The notes beneath the pieces were generated by a model. The model did not search any database and was not told the origin of the DNA. It saw nothing but the letters and a program-made list of their open reading frames with translations. The translations under genes and the position numbers were made by a program. Of a stretch of DNA of 35,878 nt, positions 15,525 through 23,700 are shown one piece after another. Location: assembly GCA_034440455.1 (NCBI GenBank), contig JAWXCB010000020.1:1-35878 (forward strand), read 5' to 3'. The first letter of the stretch is position 1. Each line of letters opens with the position of its first letter. Source of the stretch: JAWXCB01 sp034440455 (GTDB taxonomy: Bacteria; Bacteroidota; Bacteroidia; Chitinophagales; CAIOSU01).

Positions 15525-17669
15525 TTATTTCTCTTTCCCCTTTTTCTTTTCCGCATCATCTTCCGTTACCTCATCACCAAAACGCTTGTCTTCATAGATG
15601 AGGTCGGCATCTAATTGACCAACGACTTTAAATTCCGTTCTGCGATTGTTTTGGTGGCAAGCGCAGTCGCTTGAATTATCTGAAGGGCATTCGGGATATT
15701 GTGTGCAATCATCCAGCAGGCGCGACTCGCCATAGCCTTTCGCCTGTAATCTTTCCTTTTGAATTCCTCTGCTGATTAAATAATTCACGCAACTTTCCGC
15801 ACGTCTTTGCGACAGGTTGATGTTGTATTGTTCCGTAGCGCGAATGTCGGTGTGCGAGCCAATCTCCACGATAATCGTGGGGTTTTCAATCATCAGGTTG
15901 TAAAGCGTGTCTAATTGCTTTTTCGACAGTTCGCGCAAATCCCACTTGTCAAAATCATAGTAGATGTTGCGCAGGCGATACACTTTGTCGAGAATAAATC
16001 TTTTCAAATAAATATCTACCCACAGCGTGTCGCTGCCTTCGATACCTTTTGTGTTGAATGCAACCGAGTTGCTCAGAAACCCTTCAGCAGAACCGGTCAC
16101 GCGATAATCTTTCTCATAATTCAGCGGAAAGAAATAAGGCTTGCCATTGAGAATGGTGTCTTCTCCGATTTGAATGTTTTGCGCAATGCCTTCTGCGCTT
16201 TCAAGCGCCAAGCCCACAGTTGATTTCTCAATGGGGTCTTTTGAGATGCCGTCTTCTTCATACACAAAACCCTGCACAGCTATGTTGCGCACTTTGAAAT
16301 ATTCAAACTTGAAAATATCATCGCAGCAGGTTTCACTGCGAATGGAAATAATGCCCGGACGATTTGAAACAAAGAAGCCCGCTTTGCCATCTTCAGCAAC
16401 TTTGAAATACATATCATCCGCGCTGGAGTTAATCGGGAAGCCTATGTTCACCGGCTCGCTCCACTTGCCCGCACTGCCTTCTGCTCTATACACGTCATAA
16501 CCGCCCACATTCACGTGTCCGTCAGAACTGAAAAAGAAAGCATTCGTGGCTGCGTCAAAGAATGGAGTCACTTCATCGCGGTCAGTATTAATTTTTGCAC
16601 CTGCATTTTTTGGCTCGCTGTATGTGTTTTTTTTGATGTTGTAATTTGAAAACCAAATATCTAATCCGCCTTTTCCTTCTTCGCGATTACTTACGAAAAA
16701 CAGGGTTTCATAACCTTTCTTTGCAGGCGCAACAAAGGGATGCGTGCTGGTGAATTCCACATCATTAATGTCATCACCCACGCTTGCGGGTTCCGTCCAC
16801 GCGCTGTCTTTGCGCTCGCTCACGTAAATGGCGCAATTGATTCTGCCGTTTTTGGCATCAGCGCATTGCGTGAAATAAAATCTTTTCTTATCAGGCGAAT
16901 ACGTGCCGTTGGCAACATGAGATCCCGCAACATTGAATTTTTCAAACACCTGCGCTTCTTCATATTCGTTTCTCGCCTTGATAGTGGATTTGTAAAACTT
17001 GATGTGATGGTCGTTTGCCACCGCGTTGCCTGAAATCACTATCACTGTGTCGCTCGGCAAGGATGCAAAAAGAAAAGTCGTGTCATCCCACATCAAAGGC
17101 GCGATGTCGGTGTAGGGTGAATTGACCTTGTCGCTCAGGTGCGTCACGTTCACGGGCATTGGATCTTCTTTCAACTTCAACGCGAGTTTGCAACCATCCG
17201 ATTCAATCTTCGCCCACTTCTTCAGATTCTCCTCCTCCCCTTTATAGCGTTTTTGAAAATCATCAAACTCTAAGCGCGCGGCTTCGTACTTCGCATTCAT
17301 TTTCAGCATCAGCGCATACCAATAATAGGCGTGTGAAAAATCAACCGGGTCCATCTCCGTCACTTTGAAATACCAGTCTTCTGCCTTTTTGTAATCACGC
17401 GCGATGCGATACGATTCGGCAAGTTTGTAAGCAGTAGCCACATCATCAGGAGTGTGCGTCAGAATCTCTTCGTATAAATCGCTTGCGGCATAGACGTTTC
17501 CCTTTGTGAGCATCTTATTTGCCGCCTTCACATTTTTACGCGCCTTGTATTTTTTTTCTTTCTTCGGTTTCACCGAAGCAGAATCAATCGCAGCCGTTTC
17601 ATCCGTTTGCGCAAGCAAGTTTGTGATGCTGAAAAAAGCGAGGAGAGCGAGAAGTGAAAATCGTTTCAC
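15525..17669 (-). CDS. porE: PorE-like OmpA-family protein (TPR, beta-propeller, CRD, OmpA)
   Basis: This is a 714-aa exported protein. GTG at 17669 gives the signal peptide MKRFSLLALLAFFSITNLLAQ. Domains in order: TPR-like helices (about 40-150: AAN..LTKGNVYAASDLYEEIL, YKLAESYRIARDYKKAEDWY), a PD40/WD40-like propeller (about 190-435: GGLDIWFSNYN, FFSSDGH, GGYDVYRAEG), a carboxypeptidase-regulatory-like domain (about 460-560), and an OmpA C-terminal domain (about 568-695: IYYDFDKWDLRELS, IGSHTDIRATEQYNINLSQRRA) that should bind peptidoglycan. This four-part order matches PorE of the Porphyromonas T9SS. It is last in the putative operon, 24 bases after PorP. Many Bacteroidota encode several such proteins, so equivalence to PorE itself is likely but not proven. 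Confidence 0.85.
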   Translation of the reverse strand: MKRFSLLALLAFFSITNLLAQTDETAAIDSASVKPKKEKKYKARKNVKAANKMLTKGNVYAASDLYEEILTHTPDDVATAYKLAESYRIARDYKKAEDWYFKVTEMDPVDFSHAYYWYALMLKMNAKYEAARLEFDDFQKRYKGEEENLKKWAKIESDGCKLALKLKEDPMPVNVTHLSDKVNSPYTDIAPLMWDDTTFLFASLPSDTVIVISGNAVANDHHIKFYKSTIKARNEYEEAQVFEKFNVAGSHVANGTYSPDKKRFYFTQCADAKNGRINCAIYVSERKDSAWTEPASVGDDINDVEFTSTHPFVAPAKKGYETLFFVSNREEGKGGLDIWFSNYNIKKNTYSEPKNAGAKINTDRDEVTPFFDAATNAFFFSSDGHVNVGGYDVYRAEGSAGKWSEPVNIGFPINSSADDMYFKVAEDGKAGFFVSNRPGIISIRSETCCDDIFKFEYFKVRNIAVQGFVYEEDGISKDPIEKSTVGLALESAEGIAQNIQIGEDTILNGKPYFFPLNYEKDYRVTGSAEGFLSNSVAFNTKGIEGSDTLWVDIYLKRFILDKVYRLRNIYYDFDKWDLRELSKKQLDTLYNLMIENPTIIVEIGSHTDIRATEQYNINLSQRRAESCVNYLISRGIQKERLQAKGYGESRLLDDCTQYPECPSDNSSDCACHQNNRRTEFKVVGQLDADLIYEDKRFGDEVTEDDAEKKKGKEK

Positions 17670-17693
17670 AGGTATTTTTTTTCTTGAATAAAA

Positions 17694-18703
17694 TTATAGT
17701 CGCGGGCACGGCACCAGTATAGGTGCGTTCACTTTTTTGATATTGCCGATGTAGATTAATGCGATTTCAAACGCGCCCCTGTTATTGCTTGCGGGTTCCA
17801 GCGGTGAAGTGTTCACATCATACGCAACGCCCATCCGGATGCCCCGATGCTCCACGCTTGCAGAAATAATCCCTGCATCCTGAATGCGATACCATCCGCC
17901 AATGCTTACTATCGTGTTGTTTGCATCCTTGAAATGATATTCAAGCGCAGTACCAAAATTAATTTCACGCGCAGCATTCTGGTGCATGAATAAAAAATTC
18001 GGAGTGATGTAAATATGTTCTGTCACTTTGATATTTAACCCCGTGTGCGCGAGATAACGCATGCTCAATTTGTTGTCATCATCCAGAAATGATTCGGTGG
18101 GAGGAATCAAATGAAAAATCGTGCCACCCGCAAACACGCCCAGCCTGCTTCCGATTTTGAACTCCAGAGCAACCCGGCATTCATATCGAAGTAGCCGGTA
18201 TTATCATTCAGATTTTGTTCGCCATTCGGTTGTGTGAGGTCAAAGGTTCCATTTGAATATTGCGAAGGGAAAGCAAGATTACTCGTATTCAGATTACGCT
18301 GCACAAATCCTCCCTGCAAGCCAATGCCGATAAAATGTTTCGCGCCTTTCCCCAACGCTTTGTGATAGGATGCAGAAGCCATGATACCCATATTGCTCAA
18401 ATCACCATCGCCTGCTTTGTCATACACGATGGAGCCGCCTACGCCAAAAATATCTTTCTTCAATTTTTTCTGTAGCAAGCGCATATCGAAAGAAGCCCCA
18501 TAGGTTTGAAACGGAGTGGTAACGCTGCGCCATTGGTTGCGGTAAATGCCCGCCACACGAAACGTGCCGTCATGGAAACCGCTCATGGCGGGATTGAGCG
18601 TGAGCGGTGATGCATAAAACTGGGAGAAATGAATATCCTGCGCCTGTGTAACAGCGCAAACAGAAACGAGCAAGGCGATAGAGAAATATTTCAATACATT
18701 CAT
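17694..18703 (-). pseudogene. Second PorP/SprF-family membrane protein, one frameshift
   Basis: Two overlapping leftward frames form one PorP/SprF protein of about 336 aa. The N part (18703 to about 18155) has a signal peptide (YFSIALLVSVCAVTQA), then the family start DIHFSQFYASPLTLNPAMSGF and RVAGIYRNQWRSV. The C part (from about 18155 to 17694) reads FAGGTIFHLIPP, SIGGWYRIQDAG and ends NNRGAFEIALIYIG..PCPRL. On the coding strand TCAAAATCGG has four A where five would give SSKIGSRLGVFAGGT, so one base is missing at 18155-18158. SprF-type proteins are beta-barrels needed for export of type B sorted proteins. The frame is otherwise well conserved, so a sequencing deletion is as likely as real decay. 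Confidence 0.88.
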
Positions 18704-18770
18704 GCGCCTTAAAAGTAAGAAAAAATGCTTGCAGATGGAATTCCGCTTGCAAGTTAAAAATCTTCAATAG

Positions 18771-19028
18771 CTACTTTCCGTTGCTCCGCATCCACCTGAT
18801 AATATCCGCCAACTGCTTCGGTGAAAAATCGTTTTCATAATACCGCTTAAACATTTCCACTTTCAACTCCGTTTCGGAAATACCGGGATGCTTTTCCCTG
18901 ATGCTGTTTGCCACAATCAGGCGCACAGAGTCAATCATCTCAATTCCCATCAGAAAGCGTTCTTCGTTTGTTTTGGAAAGAATGATTTCCAACTGCATTT
19001 TTTCGGCTTCTTCTGTAGTGTCTTTCAT
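18771..19028 (-). CDS. Small helical partner of the nucleotidyltransferase
   Basis: This 85-aa, mostly helical, charged protein includes KTNEERFLMGIEMIDSV, SIREKHPGISETELKVEMF and DFSPKQLADIIRWM. The start at ATG 19028 overlaps the TGA of the nucleotidyltransferase (ATGA); a frame extension to 19070 is only its shadow. Tight coupling with a nucleotidyltransferase and small size suggest a two-gene module such as toxin-antitoxin. I do not recognise a named family and the function is inferred from context only. It interrupts two PorP/SprF genes in the same transcriptional direction. Confidence 0.7.
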   Translation of the reverse strand: MKDTTEEAEKMQLEIILSKTNEERFLMGIEMIDSVRLIVANSIREKHPGISETELKVEMFKRYYENDFSPKQLADIIRWMRSNGK

Positions 19029-19564
19029 ACGCTGAATACTTGAAAGGTATTTATTCCAAGCATGCCGCACCAGTGTTTGATATATTCCGTGTCCACATCA
19101 GGATTCTTCAGTAGATTCTTAATATCATCCATCTGCCTATCGCTATAAAGTTCTTGAATCCAAACCAATTTTGAAATTATTAAATCTTCAGGTGTCACTA
19201 ACCATGTCTCAAACCCAAAGACTGTTGACCGCTTTCGTCTTGAAAATTCAGCAGCGCGGTATTCTGAATCTTTCTTTACAATGAAATCTATCTTATAGCC
19301 TGTAGCTTGGTCAATTACATTAAACATGTCCTTTCGCTTCACCTCCACTTTTACGCTCTCTTTGGAAACATAAAACCCTTTATTGAAAATTTGCAAAAAA
19401 GATTCGATCTCTGTTTCCCGCAAAGCGATAACCACATCTATATCTCTTGTCATCCTTGGGGTGGTATAAGTATTCAGCGCAACGCCTCTGGAAACCATGT
19501 ATGAAATTCCTTTTCTATCCAACTCTGTAGAAAAAAATTGCAAGAGGGACAGAATAGAATCCAT
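19025..19564 (-). CDS. Nucleotidyltransferase-fold protein (DUF6036/AbiEii-like)
   Basis: This 179-aa protein has the minimal polymerase-beta nucleotidyltransferase core: ISYMVSRGVALNTYTTPRMTRDIDVVIAL (residues about 20-48), with the acidic pair DxD in TRDIDVV, then KIDFIVKKDSEYRAAEFSRR and TPEDLIISKLVWIQELYSDRQMDDIKNLL, a combination common in DUF6036 and AbiEii-type proteins. Relatives usually have a GS or GG at the start of the first motif; here the residues are Ser-Arg-Gly, so activity may be altered. Some proteins of this fold are toxins that modify tRNA or proteins. It lies 50 bases after a PorP/SprF gene and overlaps its small partner, which suggests insertion of a module into a T9SS operon. 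Confidence 0.75.
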   Translation of the reverse strand: MDSILSLLQFFSTELDRKGISYMVSRGVALNTYTTPRMTRDIDVVIALRETEIESFLQIFNKGFYVSKESVKVEVKRKDMFNVIDQATGYKIDFIVKKDSEYRAAEFSRRKRSTVFGFETWLVTPEDLIISKLVWIQELYSDRQMDDIKNLLKNPDVDTEYIKHWCGMLGINTFQVFSV

Positions 19565-19614
19565 CTGAGAAAGTAACTGAAAAAATTAATCCGGGAAGAA
19601 CCGGTTATTCTCTA

Positions 19615-20679
19615 TTAATAGAACCTCGGGCAGAAAGCCACTTTCGACTTCTTCTTGAACGCGCCTACGTGAATCGCAGAAACTTCAAACGCACCGCGTG
19701 AATTGGTTGCTGCGGTCAACTCAGAGAAGTTAAGGTCGTAAGCAAACCCTAAGCTGAAGCTGGAGAAGTCAAAGCGCGTAACAAGAATCAACGCATCGCT
19801 TGCGATTGCCTTGTCTTCACCACGCACAATGCGGTATTGCGGTCCGATATAGAATGCGTTGCCCTGTGGGTCGTTTGCTTCAAAGAGCAATTTCAGCAAC
19901 ATTCCCACCTGCGTTTCAAACGCTGGACCTTGGCTCATAATCAAGAAACTGGGTAACAAATCCAACTGCCCGCCCAACGGAACCTGCACACCGCCTGTTC
20001 CTGTATAGCGCATGAAAAGATTTGCATCCGGTCCTTCAAGGAAAGACTGGTCAGGACGATTCAGGTGAGAAACTCCAAATCCCGCATAGAAATTTGTTCT
20101 TTTCTTTGGCGCATAATACCAAAACACGCCTGCACCTAAATCAAAGAATGTGAAATTGTCATCACCGAATGTTTCACCATTAGCAAAACCGGGATTAAAA
20201 CCTGTTCCGTCAAATTGATTTCCGAAGCGAAGATTGTTATAGTTGATGCTGCGAAACGCTACGCCACCCTGAAAGCCTGCCGAGAGAAAATGTTTTCCCT
20301 GGCGGTCAAGCGCTTTGAGGTAAGAGAAAGAAAGATTCACTTGATTCGTGCCAAATTCAGCTTCCCCTGCGCGGTCATTCATAAAACAAATACCAACGCC
20401 AAACGCATCATGCTTGGAACCGGGATTTGCAATACGCATATCATACGAGCCGGAAAACGTGCGGAACATCGGCACAGATTCATCTTTCAACACGCTTCCC
20501 CACTGGCTGCGATAAATAGCGGTGAAGCGATAGTTGCCGCTGAACACGCCTGTCATTGCAGGGTTAATTGTGAGTGGCGCGGCATTGTATTGCGAGAAAT
20601 GCGGGTCTTGAGCAAATGCTCCGAATACTGCGAATACTGCGAATACGAAAAGGACTGCTGATTTGAGTTGTGCTTTCAT
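19615..20679 (-). CDS. PorP/SprF-family type IX secretion membrane protein
   Basis: This is a 354-aa outer-membrane beta-barrel protein. The signal peptide MKAQLKSAVLFVFAVFAVFGAFA is followed by the family signature DPHFSQYNAAPLTINPAMTGVF and RFTAIYRSQWGSV. Glycine- and aromatic-rich strands follow, and it ends NSRGAFEVSAIHVGAFKKKSKVAFCPRFY. SprF-type proteins are required for export of SprB and other type B C-terminal-domain cargo in Flavobacterium, and are often encoded next to the cargo. Here the cargo-like gene at 20707-26115 lies just upstream with a 27-base gap, so pairing is likely. It is intact, unlike the paralogue at 17694. Confidence 0.93.
   Translation of the reverse strand: MKAQLKSAVLFVFAVFAVFGAFAQDPHFSQYNAAPLTINPAMTGVFSGNYRFTAIYRSQWGSVLKDESVPMFRTFSGSYDMRIANPGSKHDAFGVGICFMNDRAGEAEFGTNQVNLSFSYLKALDRQGKHFLSAGFQGGVAFRSINYNNLRFGNQFDGTGFNPGFANGETFGDDNFTFFDLGAGVFWYYAPKKRTNFYAGFGVSHLNRPDQSFLEGPDANLFMRYTGTGGVQVPLGGQLDLLPSFLIMSQGPAFETQVGMLLKLLFEANDPQGNAFYIGPQYRIVRGEDKAIASDALILVTRFDFSSFSLGFAYDLNFSELTAATNSRGAFEVSAIHVGAFKKKSKVAFCPRFY
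20622..20646. repeat. 9-bp tandem repeat in the PorP signal peptide
   Basis: CGAATACTG occurs at 20622 and 20631, followed by a partial CGAATAC at 20640. On the coding strand it encodes repeated VFA steps in the hydrophobic core of the signal peptide (VFAVFAVFGAFA). Unit length 9 keeps the frame, so copy-number change would alter core length without breaking the gene. Confidence 0.75.
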
Positions 20680-20684
20680 AAAGC

Positions 20685-20692
20685 CAAATTTA
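20685..20692 (-). promoter_or_regulatory. Candidate Bacteroidota -7 box before PorP/SprF
   Basis: Read leftward, TAAATTTG matches the Bacteroidota -7 consensus TAnnTTTG, 5 bases from the ATG at 20679. The leader would be almost absent and no clear -33 TTG element is seen, so this is weak. The gene could equally be read from the upstream adhesin promoter. Confidence 0.25.
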
Positions 20693-20706
20693 AAAGGTTT
20701 TTTGTC

Positions 20707-23700
20707 TTATTTCAAAATTGTTGTGCTTCCTTTGATTTGTTTTTTCTGACCATCGGTGAACTCAGCGTCCACATAATAGACATATACATCGGGGGGAAGG
20801 AGTTTATTTCGGTAGCTGCCGTCCCATCCTTCACTCAGATTATTTGTTTCCCACAATTTCTCACCCCAGCGGTTAAACACGCTGAATTCAATACTTAGCA
20901 GCGAAATTCCATATACATTCAGGTAGTCATTTACGCCATCACCATTCGGGGTAAACGCATTTGGTACTACGAGAATCAGTTCATTATCCACTTCAATAAT
21001 AATCGTTTCGGAATACCGGCAGCCATTTTCATCAAACACCGTAAGTTGATAAGGCGTGGTGATAAGCGGTGAAGCTACAGGATTCGGACAATTATTGCAA
21101 CTCAGTCCTGTTGAGGGTTCCCACGAATAATTGTAAAAAAGATTAGCGGGTTGAATAACCGGATTGAGCGCAACCTGCTGCCCAAGATTGATTTTTATTT
21201 CGCTTGAATCAAATGCAACATGTACGGAATCATACGCAATCACGGTAACAGATGTATCAATGGAACAGCCGTTATCATCCGTTACAGCAATGGAATGATT
21301 TCCTTCTGTAAGTCCAGTGAATTCAGGATTTGATTGCGTAACTGTGCTATCAAGAATGAAAAGATAAGGCTCTGTTCCTCCGCTTGCAGAAAATAAAATC
21401 GCGCCTGTAGCTTCGCCTGAGCAGGGAGGTGTAACATCTATTGCGCCTAACAGAATTGCCGAAGGCTCTGTGACTATAATTCCCGTAAGAGAATCCACGC
21501 ACCCGTTTAAATCAGTTACCGTGACGGAATAATTTCCCGCAATCAAATCATTGGCAATCGGTGTGATGTCGGCATTGCTCCACAAGAAAGAAAACGAAGG
21601 CGTTCCGCCTGAAACTGTCACTAAAATTCTGCCGTCATCAAATCCAAAGCAGGAAACATCCACTACCGAATCTTGAATCGCAATTGCCGCAGGCTCGCCA
21701 ACGATCACCGTATCAAATTCTTCACAGCCATTTACATCTGTAACTGTCACAAAATAATCATCCGCAGAAATTCCCGTGGTGTTTGAATCTGTGAGCGCAT
21801 TGCTCCACAAATAATCAAAAGGAGAAGTGCCGCCTGAAACAACATGCACTTCTGCATAGCCGTTTGCTACACTGAAACACAACGCATCCTGCGCAGACGC
21901 TGCTAATTGAATTTGCTGCGGGCTTCCGATTGTCACGAGCGAGTTGATGCTGCATGTATTTGTATCCGTGACAACAAGCAACACGTTTCCTGCGGGCAAT
22001 CCCGTTGCTATCGCTGTAATTTGTGAAGGATTGCTGTTCCAGAGAAATTGATAATTCACCGTATCGCCCAGCACAGATGCGCTGGCAACGCCATCAGAGC
22101 CATTGAAACAATTTATATCCGTGACAGCCACCACAATTCCAAAACTGTCGGGCTGATTTACAATTGTGGTATCAAGATGCGCGCAATTGCTGTCGTCTGT
22201 AATAGTAACGATAAATGTTCCCGCAGGCAATGCAGTTGCTGTTGAAGTTGTTTGCGAATCACTCCAAACATAGCTGAAAGGAGGATTTCCTCCCGACACA
22301 TTCACAGTTGCGCTTCCATCGCTGTATCTATAACACGAAACATCCGTAACACTAATTGAGCTAACAATTGCAGCAGGCTGCACTATCGTAACTGCGTCAA
22401 ATGCGAGACAGCCACTTCCGTCAGTAAGCGTCACTTGATAATTACCTACAATAAGCGAACCTGCACTTGCAATCGTATCACCGTTACTCCACAAGAAATC
22501 GTAAGGCAATGTTCCACCCGTTCCGCTCGCAAGCGCAGAGCCGTTATTTCCTCCAAAACAACTCACATTATTTGCAGTAGCATTTACCGAAAGCGGTGGA
22601 GGCACTGTAATAATAATGCTGTCGCTTGCTTCGCATCCATTGTTATCAGAAACAGTAATCTGATATGTTCCTGCGAGCAGATTATACAACGTATCTGTTA
22701 ATACGCCATTTGCAGTTTGTCCTGTGTTCCAGATGAAACTGTAAGGCAACACCCCTCCATTCGGAACAGAAACTGCGTTGCCATCGGAGTTTCCGTTACA
22801 TCCGATATTTTGACCAAATACATTTACGTCATAGCTGGTGTAAAAGCGAATCGTCACGGTGTCGGATGCTACGCAAATTCCATCGGTAACAGTTACAACA
22901 TATTCTGTAGTTGCAGTCGTATTGGAAATTGGGTTTTGTGCAAACCGGTCATCTAATCCTGTTCCGGGCGACCACGCGTAGGTATAAATACCCGGAGGAG
23001 GTGCGCTGATGCCGAAGCGCATATCAGTGCGCGAATTCGTTGCGATAGCCGTAGTGAGATTACATCCTGCTAAATAATCTGCCGAAGCATAGAGCGCGGA
23101 GGGAAAAGAAGTAGCTGTGAAATTGACAATATCTTCACCTGCGTAACCAACATTATTAAAACAAACTTCTACAAGGACATTGGAGAATCCATCCCAGTCA
23201 TACGTATTATCAAGCGCAAACGTGTTCCATCCTGTTGTCGTAGTAATATCTTTTGGCGTGAAGACAATGAACATGTTCGGGTCGAAAGTATTTCCAATTA
23301 CATCGCTGTTTGTGCAGCCCATTTTGATGGTGAAACCTCTGAATGCCTGCGTGGAATTTTTAAATGCAACATTGAATGAAAGCGCAGTGAACACGCCACG
23401 CTCTAAACCAAGCGCGGATAATTCGGATTCGCGAATCAGCATTTGCACACGGTTGTCATGAAAACTTCCCTTGAAAGGCGTAGGCGTGGAGGTGACGCTT
23501 GTGCCTGTTCCCAATGAATAATTATTGGAAGCAGCAACAGGAGTTCCGTTGATGCCGCAGGTAAGTTGAATGGGTGAGGGAACTCCATAAGAAACCGCAG
23601 TCAACTGAACAGGTGTTGGAATGCAAAGAGCAGTGTCAGTTCCGGCAATTACTATTACCGTTGTGTCCACCACCACATCTACAAAACCCTGCCCAACACA

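Noticed and set aside
18770..19564. Insertion sequence between the PorP genes
   Set aside because: No transposase, terminal inverted repeats or target-site duplication could be seen around the two-gene module.
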